Source of the DNA: Balamuthia mandrillaris
Taxonomy: Eukaryota; Discosea; Longamoebia; Balamuthiidae
Direction: 5' to 3'
Assembly (NCBI GenBank): GCA_031835245.1
Contig: JAVKOQ010000136.1
Span: 62,001 to 126,000 of the forward strand
DNA length: 64,000 bases
In this document: piece by piece, positions 1 to 10,353 of the stretch
How the letters are laid out: every line of letters begins with the position of its first letter
Position numbering within the stretch: the stretch's first letter is position 1
The notes under the pieces: model-generated
Database searches by the model: none
Told to the model about the DNA's origin: nothing
Seen by the model: only the letters and a program-made list of their open reading frames with translations
Program-made: the position numbers and the translations under genes

Positions 1-1530
1 GGAGAGGAGAGAGAAGGGAGACAAACTCGTCATCGTCATCCAAGGCTTTGGGTTTCATAAATCCAAGTATTGGTACCATGCTAGCTTTCTTTTCGGTTTC
101 TTTCCGCGTCTCTTCTTCTTCGCGTTCTCGTTGTCGTGCTTCTTGTTTCTCAATCTCCATTCTCTCCGTTGCATTATTGTCTTTCTTATTTCTTTCATCC
201 TCTTCTCCTTCTCTCTTCTTTCTTTTCCGTCTCATCTTACTGTGTGCTCTTGAAGAAGGGTGAATGTACTTCATAATGTTTTGCAGTTGCTCCAAAAGAG
301 CCTCGGGTAGCTCTCCAGAGCGCATCTTTGGGGGTACTTGAGGACAATCCTCTTTGCTTCTCATCAACACTGTCGGCAGCTCACTCATCGCGCCATTGCC
401 AGACAGATGAAAGACAAAAGTTGTTCTGCCTTTGAGAAAAGTCTCGACCATAGTGGCCGTGTTGCCGTCGCGTTTATGCTTTTGCTGTTCGGCTTGAACA
501 AAACCGCAAATGTTGTTTGCCATGGCGGAGTGGCACTGAGGTTGTGCTTCATCTCCTTCTTCCTTGTTCGCGTCGTCTGTTGCCATTTTCACTCCTTCTG
601 TTGCTGTTTTAACTCCATCGCTGCAAAAACAAAGCAAGCAGTAAAAAGCTTAGGCAACGTAAAAAGATAGTTCAAAAGTGCGAAAAAAGAGAGCCTTACT
701 TTGATGGTGCTTCGCGTTGCTCTACTTGGCTTCTGATCTTGGATAGAAGAGCAAAGTCCAAGCCTTTCACAAGGTGGGTGTGTTCCATGTCTCCGCCTAG
801 GTATTTGCTCTCTTCTATGGCCTTTTGTCTGGCTTCTTCTGCTGACATATCACTCCTTTTTTTGTTTGCTTGTTAAACAAAAGATGACGAGGAAGAGCGA
901 AGCAGAGAGAATGAGAAACGAGGCTGAAAGGCAGAGAAGTTGAAGAGAAAAGCGAACGAACGAAAGAAGCAGAGCAGTGGGAAGAGCACAAGAGAAGCAG
1001 AGAACGAGTGAACGCGAGAAAGAGAGAAGCAGAGAGGAGAAGAGTACTGAGCGAGTGGAGGAACAGCAGCAAGGCCAGCAGTGGTGGCGGCGGCAGCGTG
1101 CAGCTCTGTGGCGATGTCCTCATAGTCGGGGTTGGCCAGGCCCAGCCTCCGTTCCTTGGCTCTGTCCCTGTACTTGGGCGCTTTCTTTTGTTTCTTGCCT
1201 GCTTTGCCCTCCGCAGCAGCAGCCCCCTTCTCCTCGCTCTTTCCTTTGCGCTGCATCTTGGATTTCTGTTGTCGATCCTTCTTCATTTGTTGTTGAATGA
1301 AATCTTTCGTTTCTCTGATGAAATCAATTATCATCAATTGGTTGTTAAAAAAAAAGTAGCAAACAAAAAAAGAGGTGATGAACGCACGTAAGGCTGAGTC
1401 CCTTTCGAGAGTCTGAGGCGTGGCTCCCACCCCCTCCGCCGCCGCCGCCGCCGCTGCTAGGGCGGAGGGGAGTCATCATGATCTTTCGGAAATCTGCATT
1501 CTTCCTTGGTCGAGCCTCTATCAATAAATT
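1..1530 (-). CDS. IK: RED/IK-type splicing factor (3' end outside window)
   Basis: RED (IK cytokine) family: a nuclear protein of the activated spliceosome. Read leftwards, the exons carry the family's landmarks in order: NADFRKIMMTP (about 1500-1465), KYRDRAKERR with NPDYED (about 1150-1100), then YLGGDMEHTHLVKGLDFAL (about 815-755), which is nearly invariant in RED_N domains. A fourth exon (620 to the edge) holds ELPTVLMRSKEDCP, matching the human IPTTLIRSKADCP segment, followed by a K/R/E-rich region. Exons are split by short GT-AG introns, for example between 700 and 620. The first exon and start codon are not resolved; coding similarity begins just after an AG near 1525, so an upstream first exon is likely. 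The junction between the second and third exons is also unclear in phase. The C-terminal part lies beyond base 1. The gene is divergent from POLD3, sharing about 480 bp of upstream DNA. Confidence 0.88.
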
Positions 1531-1793
1531 AATTTTTTTAAAAAAAAAAACACACACAACACAGACGTGCTCGTCAGTCCACTGAAAGAACAAAAAAAAA
1601 AAAAGAGGAACAAGAACAAACCCATGATTGCAGAACAAAAGTGGAGAACAGAACCGATGCTCTTTTCTTTCTTTCTCTTTTTTTGTTTAGTGTCGACGTT
1701 AAACAATATTGTTAATGAGCGGCGTCGAACTGCACACGTCGAGAAATTTCCCGACCAATTTTAATCAATCCAATTTTTTCCAGGAAAACAACA

Positions 1794-1803
1794 ATTGTCG
1801 ACA
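1794..1803. promoter_or_regulatory. ATTGTCGACA palindromic element
   Basis: ATTGTCGACA with palindromic core TGTCGACA, between the divergent RED and POLD3 genes. The same 10-mer recurs at 12766-12775 and 34557-34566, always in intergenic DNA; a related TGTCGACG lies at 1691-1698. Its role as a promoter element is inferred only from this recurrence and position. Confidence 0.45.
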
Positions 1804-1810
1804 AAAAGGA

Positions 1811-1851
1811 TTTGGCGGGAAAGAAAAGCGCAGACAAAAGAAAGGCGGGAA
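1811..1851 (+). promoter_or_regulatory. Two E2F-like sites upstream of POLD3
   Basis: TTTGGCGGGAAA at 1811-1822 is a perfect match to the E2F/DP consensus, and a second GGCGGGAA lies at 1844-1851. Both sit 160-200 bp upstream of the POLD3 start codon. E2F control of replication genes is well established in animals and plants; its use here is inferred. Confidence 0.45.
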
Positions 1852-1983
1852 AAAAAAAGCGGCCGCCCTTGCTTCCTCTCTGTGCGCGGTTTTTTTTTTT
1901 TTAAAAAAAAGGGGTTACTTGTTTTCGCCTTCTCTCGGGGGCGGTGAGTTATTTCATTTTATTTTATTTTTTTTTTGGCCGCA

Positions 1984-2009
1984 TCCATCCATCCATCCAT
2001 CCATCCATC
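1984..2009 (+). repeat. (ATCC)n just before the POLD3 start
   Basis: About six to seven tandem ATCC units directly precede the POLD3 start codon, so they should lie in its 5' untranslated region. Confidence 0.8.
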
Positions 2010-2507
2010 ATGGCCGAAGATGATATGTACCTGGATAATTTGGAGGAGTGGGTGTGTGAGCATAAGAAACAGGTAAAACTCCACTCCCCCCCAATTTTAT
2101 TTCACTTTTTTTGTTTTTGAAGCTGATTTTGTTTTGTTTTTTTTGGTGGATGCGATTTTTTAGGTCACATACAAATGGCTGAGCAATACGCTGCAAGTGC
2201 CTTCCAATGTCGCCAAACAGTATTTCTCTCTCTCTCTCTCTCTCGCTCGTTGTCTCATCTCTATGCAACGAACAAACAGAATGTTGTTCGCTTTTGCGGA
2301 GAAGAAAGGAGCGCAAGTGCAAACCGTTTATCTGCTCTCCGGCAAGAAGAAAGCAGACCAACGCCACACCATCACCCTCGTGCCCCAAGCCCAACTCGAA
2401 GGTCGTACTCCCCTGTTCTTCTCTTTGCTTTCCGCACGCGCCAGTTTTTTCTCTCGTGCTCTCGTTCTCCTCTCTTCTCTTCCCCATTCTCTTCGCTTTC
2501 TCTCTCC

Positions 2508-2554
<47 letters not shown>

Positions 2555-4606
2555 TCGATTATTTTCTCACTCAACAAAACACAGAAATGAGGAAAATCTT
2601 TGAGGAGATCTCTTCTTTGCACGTCTACAGCGTGCAGGCCGTCCTTCCCAAAGACAGTGCAGAGATGTGGGCCGTGGACAATGCCCTGCAATCGGAACTC
2701 TTTGCGAAAGGGGGCGATCTCTCTGACAATCCCATTCTTTCCAACAGGTAGCTCTTCTCTGTTCTCTTCTCGCCTCTCCTTTTTTCTCCGCTTATCCTCG
2801 TCTTATTCTTTCTTCTGGATTGCTCCTTTCATTGATAGTTTCTTCTTCTTATTTTTATCTCGTTTTTTAAGATGGAGTGCCATTGCATGCGCAGCTGCCA
2901 AAGAAAGAGTAATAATAAAACAACCTCCACAAGAAGCCACAAAAGTGGAAGACAACAAGAAACTTCCACAAACAACCAAAGCCAGAATCTCTCTTCCTCC
3001 AGTGAACATCACACCCATTACTGCTTCGTCTTCTAAACAAACTACCACCACTACTTCTCCAGAGGATCCTCGAAAGAAAAAGCAACAACAACAAAGCGAC
3101 TTTATGCGAACCTACTTTACGAAAGCGGGAGAAGGCTCAACTTCTGCTAATGTACCTTCTTTAAGAGGAGCTCGTATCAAGAAGGAAGGAACAATGGACG
3201 CCTTTTTAAAGAAAGCGGCAGAGCAACAGAAAGTAAAGGCAGTTAAAGAGGAAAAAGAAGACAAAGTCGAAACGGAACAACTACCGATAGCGGTGAAACA
3301 GGAAAAGAAAGCAGAAGAGAAGGAGAGGGACCATGAACAGGAAGTAGAAGATAAAAACATGAAAATGGATGTAGTGGAAAAGGAGGAAGAAAATGAAGAG
3401 GATGATTTGGGACTCGGATTGAACAGCGATGAAAGCGAGGAAGAAGACGAAGCAGATAGTAGCCATCGTAAGAGGAGGAATAGACTTGTAAAGGCCAACA
3501 AAAAGCGGAAGCGAAGCGTTAATCGTTCTTCACTGCCTTCTCCTTCTCCTCTTTCCCTTTCTTTGGACACACCTCACAATGAGGAAGACATAAAGAAAGA
3601 AGAAAAAGCAATTAAGAACGAAGAAAACGAAGAAGAAGAGGAAGTAGTAAAGCCGGCAAAACGACGAAGAGTGGTTGACGAGCATGAAGATAGCGATTTC
3701 GTTTCGGAGACACCGACAAAAGCAAAGAAGCAGAAGAGGAATCAAAAGGACACAGCCAAAGAGACGAAAGCGAAAGGAAATAAGAAAGAAGTAGAAGAAG
3801 AAGCGGACGAAGACTTTGAGGAAGATAAAGTGACAAAGAAGCGTAAACCAAAGACGGTTACCAACAAGATAAGAAAACAAGGAACCGGAAAGAAGAGGCT
3901 AAGTAAAAAGAAACAAGAAGAAGAAGAAGAGCAGGAAGCACAAGAGGAAGAAAAAGAGAATGTCGATCAAAAGAAGACTCCCAAAAAGTCAACACAGAAG
4001 CAGCAAAAGCAATCTCCGGGACGAGGTTTGGCCAAACCGGCTTCCCCTGTTGCAGCGAAATCACCACGAGGAGCCACTCGTCGCGTTCGTATCACCAAAA
4101 CGTTCAAAGATGCCAAAGGCTACATGGGTTTGTTCCTTCTGTCCTTGTTCTCCTTCCAATTCTTCCACCGCTTTTTCTTTCTGCTTCTTGTTTTTGTTCT
4201 GCTTCCTCTTTTGTTCTTTGTTCTTTCTATTCGGGTCTCTGCTGTTGTTCTCTCATCTTCCCCTCTCTTCTCTCCATTCTTCTGGCTTATACTTTGGTTG
4301 TTGTTTTGAAATCAGTGACAGAGGACGTATGGGAAGACGTTCCTATCGACGCAGCTGAACGCGAGCAAGAAGAAAACTACGCCTGCTTCCGCTTCCTCCC
4401 CTAGCGTCTCTTCTCTTTCGAGCTTAAGTGGTGCCACTAGCATCAAGAAAGAAAAGAAAGAAGAAGATGATGAAGAAAGGAGCAGCGGCAACAGTAATCA
4501 AAGTAGCCCTGAGAAGAAGCACAGCGAGTTTGTGCGGCGGAAGGCACAACCTGTTGCAAAAACGACGCAAACCAACATCATGAACTTTTTACGAAAGGGG
4601 AAGTAG
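2010..4606 (+). CDS. POLD3: DNA polymerase delta subunit 3 (POLD3/Cdc27)
   Basis: Accessory subunit of DNA polymerase delta that tethers the enzyme to PCNA. The N-terminus MAEDDMYLDNLEEWV...VTYKWLSNTLQVPSNVAKQ...TVYLLSG is the winged-helix POLD3 domain; human POLD3 has VTYKWLSYTLGV and VTYLVSG at the same places. Exons 1-4 are short and separated by CT-rich introns (donors at about 2071, 2219, 2401, 2749). A long fifth exon (about 2872-4127) encodes a Lys/Glu-rich linker. VTEDVWEDV (4316-4342) matches the human VTEKVYESE motif. The protein should end with a PIP-box-like QTNIMNFLRKGK* at 4571-4606, but that lies in a different frame: read on from VTEDVWEDV, the frame stops at 4402. No GT-AG intron I tried reconciles the two. 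Either a one-base sequence error lies between about 4343 and 4400, or the C-terminus is altered. Confidence 0.9.
2511..2551 (+). repeat. (CT)n tract in POLD3 intron
   Basis: An almost pure CT dinucleotide run inside the intron before exon 4 of POLD3. It is on the sense strand, like most such tracts in this window. Confidence 0.9.
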
Positions 4607-4808
4607 CAACAGAAGGAGCACAAAAGAGAAGAAAGAAGAGTGATCTGCTATCTCTTTTCGTAGCACAACGCAATTTTCCTACTGACTGTTATTTTATTGG
4701 TATTCCTCTTTACTCGACCTTCTTTCGTCTCTTCTCTCCTTCCTTTTGTCTTCTTTCTTCAGTTTTTTGTCTCTTCTGTATCCTTCTTGTTCGCTTCTTT
4801 CAGTTCTT

Positions 4809-6410
4809 TCAGAAGAGAGAGCAAGCTTGACAGGTTTGTTGCTTGACAGCGTTGGAGGCTTCTGCACCGTGGCCAGAGAAGAGAGGAGGGGGCACCGCTT
4901 CCTGCAGAGCTTCCGCTTGTTCCAGACGACGCTCTCTTTGCTTCTCCGCTTCCTCTTTCTTTTTCCTTTCTTCCTCCTCTTCCTTCCTCTTCCTCTCTTT
5001 TTCTTTCTCTTGTTTTACTTCGTGTTCTCTTTGCTGTAATGCGGCTTCCTTCTCTTGTTCCTCCTTATCCATTCTCTCCATTTCTTCTTGAACCATCCTC
5101 TCTATTTCAACTCGCTCTCGTTCCTTTCTTTCTCGTTCTTCTGCGTCGTCTGCTTCTTGTTGCTTCCGTTGTTCATCCTCTTCTTGCTCCTCTTGGAGCT
5201 GCGCAGCTCTAACTTCTGCTTTCTCTTCGGTCGGTTGTTGCTCTTCTTGTTGTTCGTTTTGTGGTTGAGCGACTTCTGATGCCTTTGTTTCTTCCTTCTT
5301 ATCCACTGGGTCTTTCACCTCATCTTTCTCTTTTGCCGCTTCCTCGGCTTGCTCTTCCTTCTTTTTTCCTTTCTCTTTTTTGGCCTGTTTCTCCTCTTCT
5401 TTTCTTTTCTTCAACTCTTCTTTTGCTTTCTTCGCTGCCACTCTCTTCTCTTCCTCTTTTCTTTTCCTCTCCTCCTCTTTCTGTTTCTTCTCCTCCTCTT
5501 TCTTCTTCCTCTCTTCTTCTTTCTTTTTCTTTTCTTCCTCCTTCTTTCTCTTCTCTTCTTCCCTCTTTTTCTTCTCCTCCTCTTCCTTCTTTTTCTTCTC
5601 TTCTGCTCTCTTCTCCTTCTCCGCCTCTTTCTTGCTCTTTTCTTCTTCCTTCTTTTGCGTTTCCTCTTCCTTCACCTCTTTCTCCGTCACCTCCACCTTC
5701 TTCTCCTGCTCCTCCTCTTTTTTCTTTTTCTCTTCCTCCACCCTCTTCTCCTGCCCATCCTCCTCCTTCTTCGCCTCCTCTTTCTTCTCCTTCCTCTCCT
5801 CCTCTTTCTTCGCCTCCAGCTGCAACAGATAGTCCAAATGGTGCAAGTGCCCCCTGTCCCCGCCGCTCTGCGTGAACTCCATGCTGTTGATGAAGCCCAG
5901 CCTCTTTTGCAGCGCCAACACCCCGTTCTTCCTCTTCTTCGCCAAGCGCAGCGTCATCTTGCCTTCTTCTTTCTTCTCCGCCACTCCCTCGCCATTACTC
6001 TTCACGTACTCTTCCACGATTTTGGCGTAGTTGGCAGGGAAGGAGGCCACCATCCCTTGCTTCTTCTTCGTCGTTGCCTTCTCCGCCTTCTTCGTTTCCT
6101 CGCCTTCTCCGCCTGCTTCGTCATCGAGTATGCCCCACCACCAACCGCTGCTGTCCTTGCGTTCCACGAGGATGTGAGCGCCCTTCTTGAAGCTGAGCTG
6201 GGGCACGCCGGCCACCTCTATCTTGGGCTCCCAGTCCCAAATGGCCTCCATGCGAAGGATGGGGTCGAACTCCTTCTCTCGAAGGAGGGCTTCCACAAGA
6301 GCTTCGTCCTCCTCCTCCTCCTCTTCTGCGTCCACCTTTTCTTCTTTCTTCTCATCGCGTCCTTCGCTTTGCAGCTCGGCGAACGTTACAGTCGTTTTTT
6401 CTGCTTCCAT
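4809..6410 (-). CDS. SH3-domain protein with long charged helix and CaaX-like C-terminus
   Basis: Single-exon gene of 533 codons. Residues about 48-130 form an SH3 domain: ILRMEAIWDWEP (the ALYDYE position), LSFKKGAHILV, GWWWGI, and after a 25-residue charged insert in the n-Src/distal region GMVASFPANYAKIV (the G.FPANYV signature). Residues about 200-500 are an almost pure E/K/R/Q helix with regular i,i+4 charge spacing, so a single alpha helix or coiled coil is likely. The protein ends CQACSLF; the last four residues CSLF fit a CaaX prenylation box with X=F (usually geranylgeranylated), and the cysteine three residues upstream could be palmitoylated. That suggests a membrane-anchored adaptor held off the membrane by a rigid helix. 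No orthologue recognised. It converges on POLD3 with about 200 bp between stop codons. Confidence 0.82.
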   Translation of the reverse strand: MEAEKTTVTFAELQSEGRDEKKEEKVDAEEEEEEDEALVEALLREKEFDPILRMEAIWDWEPKIEVAGVPQLSFKKGAHILVERKDSSGWWWGILDDEAGGEGEETKKAEKATTKKKQGMVASFPANYAKIVEEYVKSNGEGVAEKKEEGKMTLRLAKKRKNGVLALQKRLGFINSMEFTQSGGDRGHLHHLDYLLQLEAKKEEERKEKKEEAKKEEDGQEKRVEEEKKKKEEEQEKKVEVTEKEVKEEETQKKEEEKSKKEAEKEKRAEEKKKKEEEEKKKREEEKRKKEEEKKKKEEERKKKEEEKKQKEEERKRKEEEKRVAAKKAKEELKKRKEEEKQAKKEKGKKKEEQAEEAAKEKDEVKDPVDKKEETKASEVAQPQNEQQEEQQPTEEKAEVRAAQLQEEQEEDEQRKQQEADDAEERERKERERVEIERMVQEEMERMDKEEQEKEAALQQREHEVKQEKEKERKRKEEEEERKKKEEAEKQRERRLEQAEALQEAVPPPLFSGHGAEASNAVKQQTCQACSLF

Positions 6411-6993
6411 TTTATTTTTTTTTTGTTTTTGAAAGAGGGTTTGAAACCAAAAACGTGAGACAAGAAAAGAAGAAGTTGTTTTTTAAAAACAGAAGAAGTA
6501 ACGCTCTTCAAGAGCCTGCGAGTGCAACCGGCAAAAAAAAAGAGTTTTTTTCTTTTTATAAATTCCTATTTTATTCTTTGTATGTTATTTTTTTGGGTCA
6601 TTACATCTGACCTCCAATCGTGCTCCTTTCGTGCAATCCACATTTTTTTGGATTAATATTTTCCAATAAATTTGAGGGGTTATTCGTTCCTTGTGCCATT
6701 CTTTTGTGCGGAATTACAGCTCGATCTCTGCAACACAATTTCACCCAAATTTTTTCCAGTAAAATTGAGGAGTCATTTAATTCAGCTCAGCATAATGGTC
6801 GACTTCATTTGACACAAATGAAATGATCAAAAAAAAAAACAACAACAAAAAACTATTATTTATCTCCGCGAAGCCCAAAAACACGACGAGGCAGATAGGT
6901 GGGCTGCGGGAACCGCAAAAACAACAACCACAACTACAAAAACCCCCCTGCAGCTACAGGAGAGCCAAGGTCTCCTCACGCAGCACGCAGGCC
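6411..6993. other. Intergenic region between divergent SH3 and K+ channel genes
   Basis: About 580 bp, AT-rich with homopolymer A and T runs and an AAC-rich stretch at about 6838-6855. No convincing coding sequence or RNA gene seen; it should hold the promoters of both flanking genes. Confidence 0.6.
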
Positions 6994-8039
6994 ATGGGCT
7001 TCTTTCTGACCGACATATTCGAGCAGGATGGGTTGGACAGCCTTTCGATACCCATTCTGATCGGGGTGTACATCCTGTGCGGCGTGGTGCTGATCGTGGT
7101 GATGTGGGCGCTCACCCGCCTCTTGCCCAAGTCCGCCTTTCAGTGGACCATCACGCTGCGGCATGCTCTCACGAAAGTCATGTTTAGGAATGAGGTCAAA
7201 GGCGTGGCGGTGGCCATCTTTCATGTATGCCCCCTTTTGTCATTCCTCTTGCTTCTTGTTTGTTGTCGGCCCTGTCTTCTCTCTTCACTCTTCTCTCTTC
7301 TCTCTTCACTCTCTCGCTCTCTCTCCTCAGTCTCTTTCGTCCTCACTCAGCCTCTGTTCGCGATCTCGTTCTCGTTCTCGTTCTCTCTCTCTTTCTCTCT
7401 CTCACACAGTCTCGTCCCTCTCTCTTCTTTTTGTCGTTCTCTCCTCTTCTCTTTACCCACTTTTATTCCTTTCTATGACTTTTTAACAAAAGGAAAAATA
7501 CGACAGGAAGTTGCAGCGACAATACTGAGCATGGCTTCATGTGGTTTATTTATTTATCTCACCACCCAAGTGACAGGAGGCAACGAAGATGTGTTTGAGC
7601 AGCGTTGGGTCATATTCATGGAGTTCTTTATATCGTGCTTCTTTCTCTACGACTTCTTCATCTGGTTCACCTTAGAGGAATCGAAGTTTGTACTTCTCTT
7701 TCTTTGATCGTTTCTTTCCTTTATTGCTGGTTTCTGTTGGTCATGGTGGTTCTCTTTGTCACCTGTTTGTGGGGGATATTACCTTTATTTCTTGAAAATG
7801 TTTCTTTTCTGTCATTCTGACGTTTGTACTGCTCAGATGGCTATTCTTCTTGCGGCCAATAGCAGTGGTGAACGTGTTGACTATAATGCCAGGATTGGCA
7901 GGTCCATTCATCTCTCGTTACTTTTACGGCTTCCTCTTCCTTCGCTTCCTTCGTTTCCATCTTGCTCTCCTGTCGCTCCGTGATTATGGAGTCACTTTCA
8001 AGTTGCTTTTCATCCGCATCTCGCGTAAGTTCTTGTTCA

Positions 8040-8080
<41 letters not shown>

Positions 8081-9047
8081 TTTTAATAGTGTCTTCTCCT
8101 CATTCACTAATTACGACTCTCTTTCCTGTTGCTTGTCAGACGACACATTGGTAATCTCTTCTGTTGATTTTCTTCCTGTTCATTTTACTTCGCTCACCAA
8201 ACCGAGCGTTTACAATAGGGAGTAATCATTCTTCTAGTCGCAATCCTGAGCGTTCTTTTCTGTACAGCTGGATTTATTTTCGTTGTGGAGAACAACGCGT
8301 TGAATGAGGATGGCCAAGTGGAAGACTTTCTGGATTCTATATACTTCATCGCTGTAACAGTAACGACAGTTGGTTTTGGTGATATCACTCCGAAGTCTCG
8401 CATTGGCAAAATCGTTGTTGTGCTGTTCATTGTTTGCTCTTTGGCTATTTTGCCCGCTGCTTTAACTGCTTTGATAGCCACTCTGAAAGATCGTGCACGT
8501 ATGTCGTTCATATTCTATTGTTTTTATTTGGTGGTTTTTTTTTAAACTAACCAATAGCGCACCACTCTTATAGATTCTCAGAAGCGGTATACTGGACCTC
8601 CTGACCATGTTGTTGTGTGTGGCAACTCCTATTCATTGTTGCAATTTTGGGAGGAGTTATTTCATGAGGTAAGCTCGTTCTGACTTTCCCTTCTCTCTCG
8701 CTCACTCTCTCTTTAAAATAATACTTTTGAACGGAGATAGGACAGAGAGATATACTTAACAATGAAAGTTGCAGCGCTATATTCTAACAAACTCCCGCCT
8801 CGAGTGAAGCAAGTTCAACGCATGCCATTTTATTCTCAGAGAGTGACGCTAATTCCGGGCGATCCCACTGTATCATCTCTTTCCTCTTCATTTTCTTCAT
8901 GTTCTTCTTTCTCATGTGTTGTCGGCCAAACACACCAAAAGGTGGAACACGATTTAAAGCGATGCAACATCGATAAAGCTCAGGCTTGCTTCGTGCTTCC
9001 CTCTAAAGAAAGTGAAGGAAGAGAGGCACAAGACATGGGTATCTCTC

Positions 9048-9086
<39 letters not shown>

Positions 9087-10300
9087 TCCCTCTCTACGCT
9101 CAATTCAACAAGACTAGAATCTGACTCTCGCCTGCACTCAGAAATTCTTTTATCAGTTTTTTCTATTCGATTGTACAATCCGGCTATCCCGATTTATGCT
9201 CAGATCAATGATTCTCACAATAAGGTTTTTCGTTCTTCGCTGTTTCTTTTTTTTTTCTCCTGTTGAGTACCACTCACGTAGGTTATTTTCCATCGTTATC
9301 AGATCCTATTGAAAGAAGCTGGAGTCAACCAAATTGTGCCCAGAGAAGAGGTTATGCTTGTAAGGTTTACTTGCATTGTTCAGTCATAACAAATGTACTA
9401 ATCATACTTGCAAAAGCGGCTAATGGCGTATAACTGCCTATGTCCTGGCATCACCACTCTCTTGAGTAACTTGTTGCGGTCGTCGCGATCTGGGAGATCT
9501 CGTCGTTTTGACTTTGCTTGGCACAAAGATTATGGTTTGTTGTTCCATTTCGTTTTTAAACCAACTTATATATAATAGTAATAATAAAACAGAGTATGGC
9601 CAAGCACATGAGATTTATAAATTGGAGCTTCCTCCCGTCCTTTGGAAGAAACCTTTCAATGAAGTTGCAGTGGTATCCATCTTTCCAGCTCTTGTTATTG
9701 GTTATTCTTTTTCTGATTACATTCAGTTATTATATCATCAAACGGCTGGTAAAGCTTTGCTCTTTGCGGTTAAAGGAGGCGGCAAACGACCAGAAGACAA
9801 AGTGCTCATCGTTAATCCGGGAAGCAACTACTTCATCAAAGAGGGGGATATCGGGTATTGCTTCTGTGACAACGGAAAAATCCTACGGCGCATGAGCGAT
9901 GTCACTAGCGCTAGTCTCAATTTTCTTTGCGAACAACTCCGTACCTTCATCGAAAGTATCAACAAAAAGTTGCAAAACAGAAAGGAACAAGAAGAAGGAG
10001 AAGAAGTGAAGGAAGAACATGGATCTTCTTCTGCTCTTTCAGGAATCAGCCGTACTATCATCATTAACAAAAGCTCCACAGAAGCAACCGCAAACTCAAC
10101 GAAGACCGAAGAAACAGAAACTGAACATTTGCAAGCTCCAGCGTCATTTTCATCGGGAAGACGAAGAAGCTTGTTTGACCATTTACAACCGGCAACACAT
10201 TGGAGCAAATCAAAGATATCCGATATCAATGCACGCGAAAGGAACCCGTTCTATGGGAAAAACAGTACTTGTTTCCATCCTGTTCTTGTTGTTCTTCTCT

Positions 10301-10353
<53 letters not shown>

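Noticed and set aside
1345-1638. Frame starting MFCNHGFVLV as the RED N-terminus
   Set aside because: Its first 40 codons are poly-Phe/Val from T-rich DNA. RED similarity starts after an AG near 1525, so this Met is probably intronic.
5261-5875. Long plus-strand open frames opposite the SH3 gene, rich in Ser/Pro/Leu
   Set aside because: They are the complement of the E/K-rich helix codons; no start context, domain or splice support, and the minus frame has a clear SH3 domain.
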